From: Mucilaginibacter frigoritolerans
GTDB lineage: Bacteria > Bacteroidota > Bacteroidia > Sphingobacteriales > Sphingobacteriaceae
DNA length: 64,000 bases
Reading direction: 5' to 3'
Assembly: GCF_007830615.1 (NCBI RefSeq)
Contig: NZ_VLLI01000004.1
Coordinates: 1-64,000, forward strand
The position numbers were made by a program, and so were the translations under genes. Shown here piece after piece: positions 46,723 through 55,332 of the stretch (the stretch's first letter is position 1; each line of letters starts with the position of its first letter). Under the pieces are notes generated by a model. That model was not told the origin of the DNA, searched no databases, and saw only the letters and a program-made list of their open reading frames with translations.

Positions 46723-47589
46723 ATGGCCGTATTAGAAAATGACTTTTTAAAGGTAGAGATCAGCACAAAAGGAGCGCAATTAAGTTCCCTTCACAACAAA
46801 GCAACCCAAACCGAACACATGTGGCAGGCCGATGCAAATATCTGGCCATGGCATGCCCCTAATCTGTTCCCGGTGGTAGGTGGTTTAATTAATGATGAAC
46901 TGCTGGTTAATGGAAAGACTTATCATATGGCGCGCCACGGATTTGCAAGGCAATCGGAGTTTATTTTGTTAGAGAGCGATGATCAGCATGCAATTTTCTC
47001 GCTACCTAATTCTGAAAATACTTTACAGGTGTATCCTTATAAGTATGATTTTCAGGTAATATACACGCTTATTGATAATGCGTTGAGGTTAACCTACAAA
47101 TTGATCAATCACGATAAACAAACCATCTGGTTTTCGGTAGGCGGGCACCCCGCCTTCAATGTTCCTTTTAACAAAGGCGAAAACTATGAAGATTATTATA
47201 TTGAATTTGAAACAGACGAAAAATTAGAAACACACCTGTTATCAAAAGAAGGCTTTTTTAATGGCGAGGTTCATCCTGTGCCTACTCCTAAAAACAGGCT
47301 TTACCTAACCCGTAATCTGTTTGATGCCGATGCATTAGTATTTAAAAATCTGCGCTCAAGAGAGGTTTGCATTAAAAGTGATAAACATGACCAGTCTCTT
47401 TCAGTAGAATTTCCACACTTTAATTACCTGGGAATTTGGGCCAAAGGCGGTGCAGATTTCGTTTGCATTGAGCCCTGGCTGGGTTGTGCAGACACCGCCG
47501 GTAAACATGTAGACATCAGCCAAAAAGAAGATATCCAGAAACTGGCACCTGGGCATGTTTTTGAAGCCGCATTTTTTATCAGTATTTAA
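46723..47589 (+). CDS. Aldose 1-epimerase family protein (LacX-like)
   Basis: 288 residues, soluble, no signal peptide. It has the galactose-mutarotase beta-sandwich: GAQLSSLHNK near the start, then ARHGFARQSEF (about residues 67-77), the catalytic-region motif VGGHPAFNVPF (about 140-150) and FVCIEPWLG (about 246-254), the last holding the expected catalytic Glu. It would interconvert alpha and beta anomers of an aldose. The next gene begins 11 bases later on the same strand, so the two may be cotranscribed, although the functions do not obviously match. Confidence 0.88.
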   Translation: MAVLENDFLKVEISTKGAQLSSLHNKATQTEHMWQADANIWPWHAPNLFPVVGGLINDELLVNGKTYHMARHGFARQSEFILLESDDQHAIFSLPNSENTLQVYPYKYDFQVIYTLIDNALRLTYKLINHDKQTIWFSVGGHPAFNVPFNKGENYEDYYIEFETDEKLETHLLSKEGFFNGEVHPVPTPKNRLYLTRNLFDADALVFKNLRSREVCIKSDKHDQSLSVEFPHFNYLGIWAKGGADFVCIEPWLGCADTAGKHVDISQKEDIQKLAPGHVFEAAFFISI

Positions 47590-47600
47590 GTCAATAATTC

Positions 47601-48362
47601 ATGATTTCAGACCCAACCAAAAGATTTACTGACAGGGTTGATAATTATGTAAAATATCGCCCTAACTATCCTGATGAAGTGATTTCTTATCTGCAAAAGG
47701 AATGCGGGCTAACCAGTAATTCGGTAATTGCTGATGTTGGCGCGGGAACCGGCATATTTACCGGTTTGCTGTTGAATAAAGGCTATAAAGTTTATGCTGT
47801 TGAGCCAAATGAGGCCATGTTGCAGGCGGCTATTGATCAGTATGGTAATAATTCCCAATTTATACCTGTAAATGGCACTGCCGAGGCAACAACCTTGCCT
47901 ATAAACACAATTGACTTAATAGTTTGTGCCCAGGCATTCCATTGGTTTAACGAAGAAAAAACAGCAGTTGAGTTTAAAAGAATATTGAAAACAGGTGTAA
48001 AGGCAGCCCTGGTATGGAACAATCGTTTACCCGATGCTGATGAATTTTCAAAAGCTTATGAAAACCTTTTGAAGCAGGATGCTATCGATTATAACAAAGT
48101 TAATCACCGCAAAATAGGAGAAATTAATTTTAAGCGCTTTTTTAAAGATGGTAATTACTCGGTAACCAAGTTTCCCAATGAACAGGTTTTTGATTTGGAT
48201 GGACTTTTTGGGCGGACATTCTCCTCATCCTATGTTCCGGCTGAAGGAAGCGAAGAAGGAGGAAAATTCAGAACACTGTTAAAAGATGTTTTTGACCGCT
48301 ATAATCAAAACGGGCAGGTAAGCTTTCATTACCAAACAGAAATTTACATGGGCGAAGTTTAA
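47601..48362 (+). CDS. Class I SAM-dependent methyltransferase
   Basis: 253 residues. The SAM-binding motif I is DVGAGTGIFTGLL (about residues 45-57), followed by the acidic strand end VYAVEPNEAML and motif IV IDLIVCAQAFHWF (about 106-118), typical of the UbiE/COQ5-like Methyltransf_11 group. The CAQAFHWF version occurs in small-molecule methyltransferases of the trans-aconitate/biotin type. The substrate is unknown. It follows the aldose epimerase gene by 11 bases and ends 2 bases from the convergent TPR gene. Confidence 0.9.
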   Translation: MISDPTKRFTDRVDNYVKYRPNYPDEVISYLQKECGLTSNSVIADVGAGTGIFTGLLLNKGYKVYAVEPNEAMLQAAIDQYGNNSQFIPVNGTAEATTLPINTIDLIVCAQAFHWFNEEKTAVEFKRILKTGVKAALVWNNRLPDADEFSKAYENLLKQDAIDYNKVNHRKIGEINFKRFFKDGNYSVTKFPNEQVFDLDGLFGRTFSSSYVPAEGSEEGGKFRTLLKDVFDRYNQNGQVSFHYQTEIYMGEV

Positions 48363-48364
48363 GC

Positions 48365-49135
48365 TCAAGCGGTTCTTTCAGTTTCAGGTATTTTCTTGAT
48401 TCCCTCTTTAGCTTTGTTAAACCAGGTACGGTTGGCTTTTCTTTCAACAGCACCTAACTGGGATTCTTCATCCAGCATATCTTTAAAAACTTGCCAGGCA
48501 TCTTTTTCGCGGCCAACCCGAACTAAAAACAAGCCATATTGATAACGCGGCTCGTAATAGGAGTAGCGACCCTTCATGGCTTTAAATTCATTTTCAGCCT
48601 GTTCCAATTCACCCAGATTTTCCAGCGAAAGTGCGTAAACAATATGGGCCTTTGAGCGGGCAAACTGTGGTAGTTTATATAATTTTTCCCCTAGTGGGAT
48701 TACCTCACTATAACGCTGCTGATTAAAATAAGCAATTATTAACTGCGCCATAACATGCTCGTTTTCGGCAAAAGCGCCGGTAAGACTGCCGGTATATAAA
48801 TCAATGGCCTTATCTGTGAAGCCCGCTGCCAGGTAAGCGTCGGCAAGACTTATCTTATTAGCGAAAGTATCAGAAAAACGCAGTTGCTCTTCCAGCTTTT
48901 TGATCTTTAAGCCTGGGTTCAAAACCTCGCTAACATTTACATTAATAGTTGGCTTTATATAGCTTCTGCGATTTGAAAGTATTTCTTTATAAATGTAGAA
49001 TGCGCTACCTAAAAGAGGTAAAAATATAATGAAAAAAATCCAGTTGTTTAAAGTGCCTCTGCGGTAACTGTGTACAGCACAATAAATCTGCAAGGCAATA
49101 ATCAAATAGTAATAGGATCCGTAGTTGAAAAACAT
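48365..49135 (-). CDS. Membrane-anchored TPR protein
   Basis: 256 residues. Two N-terminal membrane helices (about 8-24 and 32-51, the latter IFFIIFLPLLGSAFYIYK, similar to the PLDc_N anchor) are followed by a cytosolic helical part with tetratricopeptide-like repeats (ADAYLAAGFTDKAIDLYTG, then QQRYSEVIPLGEKLYKL and LENLGELEQAENEFKAM). No catalytic motif is visible. It probably acts as a scaffold at the inner membrane. It reads away from the fluoride-channel gene and shares that upstream region. Confidence 0.75.
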   Translation of the reverse strand: MFFNYGSYYYLIIALQIYCAVHSYRRGTLNNWIFFIIFLPLLGSAFYIYKEILSNRRSYIKPTINVNVSEVLNPGLKIKKLEEQLRFSDTFANKISLADAYLAAGFTDKAIDLYTGSLTGAFAENEHVMAQLIIAYFNQQRYSEVIPLGEKLYKLPQFARSKAHIVYALSLENLGELEQAENEFKAMKGRYSYYEPRYQYGLFLVRVGREKDAWQVFKDMLDEESQLGAVERKANRTWFNKAKEGIKKIPETERTA

Positions 49136-49252
49136 CTGTTAGTTTTATATTATTGTGATAATAATATCCAAAAATAAAAAAATAACGCATTAAGCGATAT
49201 GTTTTAGTTGGAGGGGATGTGAATAGTGTAGTAAATTGTTCACTTACGCTAA

Positions 49253-49283
49253 TTGGTTTTTTATAAAAATAAAACCTACCTTG
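49253..49283 (+). promoter_or_regulatory. Promoter of the fluoride riboswitch / CLC-F transcript
   Basis: TTG at 49253-49255 and TACCTTG at 49277-49283 are 21 bases apart, which fits the Bacteroidota layout (TTTG, 19-21 bases, TAnnTTTG) with small deviations. Transcription would begin around 49287-49290, exactly at the 5' edge of the aptamer. Confidence 0.5.
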
Positions 49284-49285
49284 CA

Positions 49286-49338
49286 GCAGGAAATGGTGTC
49301 TTCCTTTTAAAAACCGCGTTTGCTGATGGCGCCTGCAA
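49286..49338 (+). promoter_or_regulatory. Fluoride riboswitch (crcB motif)
   Basis: The aptamer shows the crcB-motif consensus in order. GGAA (49289-49292) pairs with TTCC (49301-49304) around ATGGTGTC. The loop part GGTGTC (49295-49300) can pair with GGCGCC (49328-49333) as the pseudoknot, with two G-U pairs. The conserved AAACCGC (49311-49317) and GCTGATGG (49322-49329) are both present. It is followed 7 bases on by a terminator hairpin and then by a CLC-F type channel gene, the classic target. Fluoride binding should prevent termination and switch the channel gene on. Confidence 0.85.
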
Positions 49339-49344
49339 TACCCC

Positions 49345-49378
49345 TCCACAGGAATAAATCTGTTGGACAATTTTTTTT
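49345..49378 (+). terminator. Riboswitch-controlled terminator
   Basis: TCCACAG (49345-49351) pairs with CTGTTGGA (49360-49367) with one bulged base, and eight T follow after ACAA (49371-49378). It lies between the fluoride aptamer and the channel gene and is the likely expression platform. Confidence 0.75.
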
Positions 49379-49494
49379 GCAGGTGAAATTTTTAAACAAT
49401 TATTCAAACAAGACACTATTTTTACCGGGAAACTCTATCCCGCTACCCCATGTTTTCAACAGCCTTTCTTATAACCTTCAAATAATAATCTGCA

Positions 49495-50904
49495 ATGACT
49501 GAAAATAATTCCTTTTCATTTAAAGAGCATATTGCCATTTTTAAACAGCTAGTACGGTGGACAATATTAGTATTCCCTGTTGCCATAGCTATTGGCAGTA
49601 TGGTAGCCTTTTTTCTATGGCTACTTAGTACGGCCATTCATTTCAGGTTCAGTCATCCATGGCTGTTGTTTTTGTTGCCATTAGCGGGTTTATTAATTCA
49701 TTTTATTTATCAATCGGTAGGTAAATCATCCGAAAAAGGCAATAACCTCATCACCGAACAAATTCATGAGGCGGGGGGCGGTATACCTAAAAGGATGGCG
49801 CCCATTATTTTAATTACTACCGTTATTACCCATTTATTCGGTGGTTCTGCCGGGCGCGAGGGTACGGCAGTGCAGATTGGCGGCAGCATAGCCGCAATGT
49901 TTGGCAGATGGTTTAAACTAAAAGGCGTAGACATTCGCATCATACTAATAGCTGGGGTTGCAGCCGGTTTCGGGGCTGTTTTCGGTACGCCGGTCACCGG
50001 AGCCGTATTTGCTATGGAAGTACTAACCATTGGCAAGATTCAATACCACGCGCTCATCCCGGCCTTAATTGCAGCCGTAATTGGCGATTTAACGGTTAAA
50101 GCCTGGCACGTAACCCATGTACAATACCATATTGATCCAATAGCACCGGGTGTTAATTTATTCACTGGTTTTTTTCATTTCGATGTTTTGTTGTTGGGTA
50201 AGGTAATTATCTCATCAGCTGCATTTGGCTTGGCCAGTTTTTTATTCGCCCGTATGGTGCACGAAATAAAAGCTGTTTGCATTAAACTGTTTAAGTATAA
50301 ATGGATGATCCCTGTTTTTGGCGGCTTAGTGATTATTGGCATTACCCTGCTTATTGGCAAGCCCGATTATTTAAGCTTAGGGGTTGATGCAGAGCATCCG
50401 GGAGCCGTAACCATTCCATCTGCATTCAGTGCAGGAGGTGCTGATACCTGGAGCTGGCTATGGAAAACCATTTATACTACTATTACGCTGGGTACAGGGT
50501 TTAAAGGTGGGGAGGTAACACCCTTGTTTTATATTGGTGCTACATTGGGTAACACACTATCGCAATTATTAAATGCGCCGGTAAGTCTTTTTGCGGCACT
50601 GGGTTTCATTGCCGTATTCTCGGGTGCTACCAACACGCCATTAGCCTGTACCTTTATGGGGGTTGAACTTTTTGGTGGCGAACATGTGCTGCTATTTGCC
50701 GTGGCTTGTTTTACAGCTTATATTTTTAGCGGGCATTCGGGCATTTATAGTGCACAGCGTATCGGTGTTCCTAAAGTGCCGGATGATGGTTATATGGATG
50801 AATCCTCGCTGGCAGAAGCTATGAAGCGGAGGGGATACCTGCACCAAAAGCTTCGCAGATACCGTCTTTCATTTAAAAAAAGTGATGGGTTGGGGAATAG
50901 TTAA
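49495..50904 (+). CDS. CLC-type fluoride channel/antiporter (CLC-F, EriC-F)
   Basis: 469 residues, about 16-18 membrane segments. The gating region GGSAGREGTAVQ (116-127) carries Glu122; the GREGT form, together with RMAPIILITTVITHLFGG before it, matches the fluoride-specific CLC-F branch and not GREGP of chloride transporters. Later motifs FGTPVTGAVFAMEV and GTGFKGGEVTPLFYIGA complete the two-fold repeat. It expels F- in exchange for H+. A fluoride riboswitch and terminator sit directly upstream, which independently supports the substrate. The start is ATG 49495. It ends 31 bases from the convergent TetR gene. Confidence 0.92.
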   Translation: MTENNSFSFKEHIAIFKQLVRWTILVFPVAIAIGSMVAFFLWLLSTAIHFRFSHPWLLFLLPLAGLLIHFIYQSVGKSSEKGNNLITEQIHEAGGGIPKRMAPIILITTVITHLFGGSAGREGTAVQIGGSIAAMFGRWFKLKGVDIRIILIAGVAAGFGAVFGTPVTGAVFAMEVLTIGKIQYHALIPALIAAVIGDLTVKAWHVTHVQYHIDPIAPGVNLFTGFFHFDVLLLGKVIISSAAFGLASFLFARMVHEIKAVCIKLFKYKWMIPVFGGLVIIGITLLIGKPDYLSLGVDAEHPGAVTIPSAFSAGGADTWSWLWKTIYTTITLGTGFKGGEVTPLFYIGATLGNTLSQLLNAPVSLFAALGFIAVFSGATNTPLACTFMGVELFGGEHVLLFAVACFTAYIFSGHSGIYSAQRIGVPKVPDDGYMDESSLAEAMKRRGYLHQKLRRYRLSFKKSDGLGNS

Positions 50905-50935
50905 TGTACTTATATCTGTGGAGATTTAAAGACGG

Positions 50936-51544
50936 TCAAATATTCATAATCTGTTTCATCCATATGGGGATTAATTTTTTGCGCTCCTGCATCAGCTGAT
51001 AGAACTCATCGCTGTTAAAATTTCCGGTTTGGAGCAACTGTGGCCGGGTTAAAAATGGAAACATAATCATGCCCGAAATATTCCAGACCAGGTTTATGGG
51101 GTGGAAATTGATTTTACCATCTGTTTCCAAAGCCCGGAGTTGTTTGGCAAAATGTGAATTGACCAATAATTTTATGTTACTGATTACAGGTAATTTGGTT
51201 GAGCCGGCCATCACTTCGTTCACCATAAAAAACGGAAAGTCTGGATTTTCCAACACCTGGTCAATATAGTAGCCAACACAAACTTCTATTTTTTCAAACA
51301 GGGAGGTGTTTTCATCATTTAATACAGGCTCTACTTTGTTAAATAGCTTCTGAATGCTTTCTTCCATAATAAAGGCAAACAGTTTTTCTTTACTGCGGAA
51401 ATAATAGTTAATGGAAGCCACATTAATATCAGCCTCGGTAGCAATATCCCGAATGGTAGTAGCCAGAAATCCCTTTTTTGTAAAGATCATTCTGGCTGCA
51501 TCCTTTATTCTTTCTTCTGTTGAAACGTCTGTTGCTTCTGTCAT
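50936..51544 (-). CDS. TetR family transcriptional regulator
   Basis: 202 residues from ATG 51544; the ATG at 51583 would add 13 hydrophobic residues before the DNA-binding domain and is less likely. The helix-turn-helix is RIKDAARMIFTKKGF, then TIRDIATEADINVASINYYF, the classic TetR pattern. The C-terminal ligand/dimer domain is of the TetR_C type. It follows the DHA2 efflux gene by 55 bases on the same strand, so it is probably cotranscribed and represses the pair. Two copies of AATCAATCGATT upstream of the efflux gene are likely operators. Confidence 0.92.
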   Translation of the reverse strand: MTEATDVSTEERIKDAARMIFTKKGFLATTIRDIATEADINVASINYYFRSKEKLFAFIMEESIQKLFNKVEPVLNDENTSLFEKIEVCVGYYIDQVLENPDFPFFMVNEVMAGSTKLPVISNIKLLVNSHFAKQLRALETDGKINFHPINLVWNISGMIMFPFLTRPQLLQTGNFNSDEFYQLMQERKKLIPIWMKQIMNI

Positions 51545-51599
51545 AATTATTTCAAATTTAATTATTGCAGAACAAATAATCATTTAAATAAATTTGAGG

Positions 51600-53147
51600 C
51601 TAGTGAGCATCTGCAATGGCTTTCTGGCCTTTTCTGAATGGAGCCAGGTAAAGCAGTGGAATGCTGATGAGCATAACTATACCAACAACCCAATAAGCAT
51701 CGTTATAGCTCAGTAATGCACTTTGCTGGTTAACAACACCATCAATAGCGCGGTAAGCTAAATTGGTAGCATCCAGAAAGGATTTGCCTTTAGCCATAAA
51801 AGCATGTACATAGCCATTAAATCTTTCAGTATAATAAGGATTATAAATATTAACATAACTTAAAAGGTTATTACGGTGTGTAGCTGAGCGGACGTGTATT
51901 AGTGTAGTTAGGCCTGCAATACCAAATGACCCGCCTAGTTGGCGCATCATATTGTTGAGGCCGGTACCCTGGCCAATTTCATGTCCCTTTAAGCCACCTA
52001 TGGCCAAAGTGGTAAGTGGTACAAATAGCAAGGCTAAACCAATACCCCTTATGGCTAAGGGCCAGAAAAAGTCGCCGGTGCCGGTAGCTAGTGTTGAATG
52101 GCTGAGCATAGAGGAGAAAATAAAAAATAAAATCATACCCGCAGTTGCCATAAATTGAGCAGGTACACCTTTATTGAGCATAATACCGATAAAAGGCATC
52201 GTGAGTACAGTAAACATCCCACCAGGAAATAAAATTTCGCCGGTTTGCTGTGCCGTAAAACCCAGTAAGCTCTGGCAAAATACCGGGAATACAAAAGTCG
52301 ATCCATACAAACCTACCCCCAAAACAAAGGAGGTAAACATCCCGGCGGAAAAGCTCCTGTTCCGCATAATTTTAAAATTTACTATTGGATGGTCGGTGCT
52401 CAACTCACGCCAGATAAAAAGCAACAGGCCCAATACCGCAGTAACTGTTAGTACAATAATATAGTTGGTTGAAAACCAGTCTTCATCTTCACCTTTTTCC
52501 AATATAGTTTGCAGGCTGCCTACAGCTATGGCTAATAAAGCAATTCCCCACCAGTCAATCGGCTTATCCCTGCCGGTTCTGGGTGTTGTCCTCACAAATA
52601 GGTAAGTGAACGTTGCAGCCAAACATCCAACGGGGATATTTACATAAAAGATCCAGCGCCAGGCAGCATGATCCGTAATATAGCCACCAATAGTTGGACC
52701 GATGGTAGGGCCTACAACCGCACCAAGACCAAACAGAGCTGTAGCTGTACCAACCTGATCGGCCGGCCAGGTATCTAACAAAATAGCCTGGGCTGTTGAA
52801 AGTAAACCACCGCCCGCAAAGCCCTGCAATACACGAAAGCCGATAAGTTCTGTAAGGCTATGTGCATTTCCGCATAGAAAAGAAGCAATGGTAAATAAAA
52901 TGATGGAAGCTAAAAAATAGCTCTTTCGTCCAAAAAAACTACCCAGCCAGCCCGACATGGGCAAAATAATAACGTTAGCCACGCTGTAGCCGGTAACTAC
53001 CCAGGCCGCATCGGTTAGTGTGGCGCCAAGGTTTCCCTGTATTTGAGGGATAGAGACGTTTACAATAGTGGTATCAATTAATTCCAGCAGCGAAGCTGTA
53101 ATTACAGTAATGGTAATAATCCATTTTCTAAATCCGGTTTCAGCCAT
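51600..53147 (-). CDS. DHA2 family multidrug efflux MFS transporter (EmrB/QacA type)
   Basis: 515 residues with 14 membrane segments, the DHA2 topology. The N-terminal part has the family motif LDTTIVNVSIPQIQGNLG and motif A-like GSFFGRKSYFLAS; motif C GAVVGPTIGPTIGGYI is present near residues 140-155 and is typical of drug/proton antiporters. It would export drugs or other hydrophobic compounds using the proton gradient. No membrane-fusion or TolC gene is adjacent, so an EmrA-like partner must lie elsewhere, if used. The TetR gene follows downstream. Two operator-like repeats lie 50-91 bases upstream of the ATG. Confidence 0.93.
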   Translation of the reverse strand: MAETGFRKWIITITVITASLLELIDTTIVNVSIPQIQGNLGATLTDAAWVVTGYSVANVIILPMSGWLGSFFGRKSYFLASIILFTIASFLCGNAHSLTELIGFRVLQGFAGGGLLSTAQAILLDTWPADQVGTATALFGLGAVVGPTIGPTIGGYITDHAAWRWIFYVNIPVGCLAATFTYLFVRTTPRTGRDKPIDWWGIALLAIAVGSLQTILEKGEDEDWFSTNYIIVLTVTAVLGLLLFIWRELSTDHPIVNFKIMRNRSFSAGMFTSFVLGVGLYGSTFVFPVFCQSLLGFTAQQTGEILFPGGMFTVLTMPFIGIMLNKGVPAQFMATAGMILFFIFSSMLSHSTLATGTGDFFWPLAIRGIGLALLFVPLTTLAIGGLKGHEIGQGTGLNNMMRQLGGSFGIAGLTTLIHVRSATHRNNLLSYVNIYNPYYTERFNGYVHAFMAKGKSFLDATNLAYRAIDGVVNQQSALLSYNDAYWVVGIVMLISIPLLYLAPFRKGQKAIADAH

Positions 53148-53196
53148 TTTAATATGTATTTCGGTTGATATTCATTTTAAAAACAAAAACAAAATT

Positions 53197-53238
53197 AATC
53201 AATCGATTAATTAAAACAACTGTTTGAATCAATCGATT
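53197..53238. promoter_or_regulatory. Paired TetR operator candidates
   Basis: The 12-mer AATCAATCGATT occurs twice, at 53197-53208 and 53227-53238, exactly 30 bases apart. Each contains the palindrome AATCGATT, and the right copy extends to CAATCGATTG. The spacing is near three DNA turns, so two dimers could sit on the same face. The sites lie in front of the efflux gene that leads the tetR operon, and also upstream of the divergent antiporter gene. Confidence 0.55.
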
Positions 53239-53445
53239 GGACTTATGGCATTTTTATGACGAAGCATAACGGGGAGTAACCTTTCAGCAAATGGAGCAAG
53301 AGTGTTTTTTATGAATATTAAGATTAATGATAGTTTCTATTTACTTTGCTTATTCAAGTATCTGGTAATAAATGGATGGCAAAATGAGAAGAGGGATGGA
53401 CAGACGAACGAACTTTATATCCGGCTTTATAAAAAAATAAACAAT

Positions 53446-54693
53446 ATGGGAAACTATAGCATTGTATTAATTATACTGGCCATTATGATCAGTCTTTCGG
53501 CTCTTGCTGAAAGGATAAAGTTACCCTACCCGGTATTATTGGTACTGGGAGGTATAGCTATAGGTTTTTTTCCGTGGTTGCCCAATATATCCCTAGATCC
53601 GGAAATTATCTTCCTGATTTTTTTACCCCCATTGCTATTTGAGGCCGCATTTAACATATCCTTTGGCGAATTCAAAACTAATATTAACACCATTGGCACG
53701 TTGGCCATATCCCTGGTGTTTTTAACAACCGTGGGTATAGCAGTTGCTGCACATTACATGATTCCGGGCATGACTTGGCCGCTTTCCTTTGTTTTGGGTG
53801 CTATATTATCAGCGACTGATAGCGTAGCCGCAACCAGCATTACCAAAGGACTTAACCTTCAGCATAAAACCATTACCATACTGGAGGGCGAAAGCCTGGT
53901 GAACGATGCCTCGGCATTAGTGGCTTACCGGTTTGCTGTGGCAGCAGTAACAGGTGTTACATTTGTATTATGGAAAGCTTCCATCCAATTTGTAGGGCTG
54001 ATGGCGGGTGGGTTATTGGTTGGCTATGTAATGGCTAAAATATTAACCTTTGTTTTGGATAGGGTAAAACAAAATAACTTGGTTATTATCAGTTTTATGC
54101 TTTTGCAGCCTTTCATTACTTATGTGGTTGCCGAAGATCTGCATGTATCAGGGGTTATAGCCGTGGTTACTCTGGGTTTAATAATGGCACGGGTTAAAAA
54201 TAAAGAGGTACCGGTTAGTTTACGGCAACAGTCCAAATCAATATGGGAAATCATTATTTTTTTACTGAACGGGTTGATTTTTATCCTAATCGGTTTACAA
54301 CTGCCTTTTGTGGTTAAAAGCATCCATAGTAATTATGTACTGCTGCAATATGTTGGCTATGCATTTATCATAACGATAACGGCTTTATTGCTAAGAATGG
54401 CTCGTGTATTTCTGCAAAAAATAAATCTTCAGCGCGCCTTTAAAAAAGGGCGTAAAAAAGTAACCGAGGATGCCCTGCTCGATTTTAAAAACAGTCTGAT
54501 CATCAGTTGGTCGGGCATGCGGGGAATAGTGTCCTTAGCCATTGCCATAGGGTTGCCGATTACGTTAAGTGATGGTACACCATTTCCTGAGCGTTCTGCC
54601 ATTATTTTCATTTCAGTGATAGTGGTTCTTTTTACATTGATTGGACAGGGGCTTACTTTGCCCTGGCTGGTAAAGCGATTGAAAATTAAATAA
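53446..54693 (+). CDS. CPA1 family Na+/H+ antiporter
   Basis: 415 residues from ATG 53446 (MGNYSIVLIILAIMISL); the frame is open further up to TTG/ATG codons near 53302 but that part is polar and unlike the family. About 12 membrane helices. CPA1 hallmarks are LPPLLFEAAFNI (about residues 60-71), ATDSVAATSI with the transport Asp, and LEGESLVNDASALV; SWSGMRGIVSLA near the end is also typical. It swaps sodium (or potassium) for protons across the inner membrane. No C-terminal regulatory domain follows. It reads away from the efflux operon. Confidence 0.92.
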   Translation: MGNYSIVLIILAIMISLSALAERIKLPYPVLLVLGGIAIGFFPWLPNISLDPEIIFLIFLPPLLFEAAFNISFGEFKTNINTIGTLAISLVFLTTVGIAVAAHYMIPGMTWPLSFVLGAILSATDSVAATSITKGLNLQHKTITILEGESLVNDASALVAYRFAVAAVTGVTFVLWKASIQFVGLMAGGLLVGYVMAKILTFVLDRVKQNNLVIISFMLLQPFITYVVAEDLHVSGVIAVVTLGLIMARVKNKEVPVSLRQQSKSIWEIIIFLLNGLIFILIGLQLPFVVKSIHSNYVLLQYVGYAFIITITALLLRMARVFLQKINLQRAFKKGRKKVTEDALLDFKNSLIISWSGMRGIVSLAIAIGLPITLSDGTPFPERSAIIFISVIVVLFTLIGQGLTLPWLVKRLKIK

Positions 54694-54737
54694 CCTGATT
54701 GGAGTAAGTATATTTGTTACTATAAACCAATTACGAG

Positions 54738-55151
54738 ATGAAAGCAGTAAACATTACACTGACCTTTAATGGCCAAACAGAAGAGGCCTTTAATTTTTAT
54801 AAATCCGTTTTCGGCGGAGAATTTATTCATATACAGAGGATGAAGGATATACCAGGTCCGGAGCCTGTTGTAGGCGCGGAAGGAGAAAAAATTCTTCACG
54901 TAGCCTTACCTATTGGCGGTGCCGTTTTAAACGGAATGGATATTCCGCAGGGCCGCCCGCAGAGTAACCGGGGAGATAATTTTATGATAACCCTTGAAAC
55001 CGAAAGCGAAGACGAAACTACCAAAATATTTAACGGATTGGCTGAAGGCGGCTTTGTAATGATGCCCCTTGCTCAACAGTTTTGGGCTACCTATTTTGGG
55101 ATGGTAAAAGACAAGTTCGGTATTCAGTGGATGTTAAGTTATATTAAATAA
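54738..55151 (+). CDS. VOC family protein (PhnB/glyoxalase-like)
   Basis: 137 residues. Two beta-alpha-beta-beta-beta repeats of the vicinal oxygen chelate fold: LTFNGQTEEAFNFYKSVFGG at the start and LETESEDETTKIFNGLAEGG in the second half, ending KDKFGIQWMLSYI. This is the PhnB-like subgroup, which lacks obvious metal ligands and usually has no known reaction. It lies 44 bases after the antiporter gene on the same strand, possibly cotranscribed. A terminator follows 70 bases later. Confidence 0.9.
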   Translation: MKAVNITLTFNGQTEEAFNFYKSVFGGEFIHIQRMKDIPGPEPVVGAEGEKILHVALPIGGAVLNGMDIPQGRPQSNRGDNFMITLETESEDETTKIFNGLAEGGFVMMPLAQQFWATYFGMVKDKFGIQWMLSYIK

Positions 55152-55220
55152 GTCGGTTCGTTATTTATAAAATCCAGCGTAGCCGCTTTTTTTGAATTCG
55201 AAAGAACAATAATCTATCGT

Positions 55221-55243
55221 ACCGGGTTTATACCCGGTTTTTT
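55221..55243 (+). terminator. Intrinsic terminator after VOC gene
   Basis: ACCGGGT (55221-55227) pairs with ACCCGGT (55232-55238), loop TTAT, then TTTTT. Confidence 0.85.
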
Positions 55244-55332
55244 ATTGCTCAAGTTTAACAGCTATTGCGTTGCATTGATAAATTTTCCTACATTTAAATT
55301 TACAAAAACTTCACCAATATTTAACCCTTAAC

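Noticed and set aside
49005-49370. Minus-strand open frame over the fluoride riboswitch region
   Set aside because: It overlaps both the real TPR gene and the structured leader, and its protein has no recognisable pattern.
53302-53445. Longer N-terminus for the CPA1 antiporter
   Set aside because: The added 48 residues are polar and unlike the family; the ATG at 53446 begins directly with the first membrane helix.
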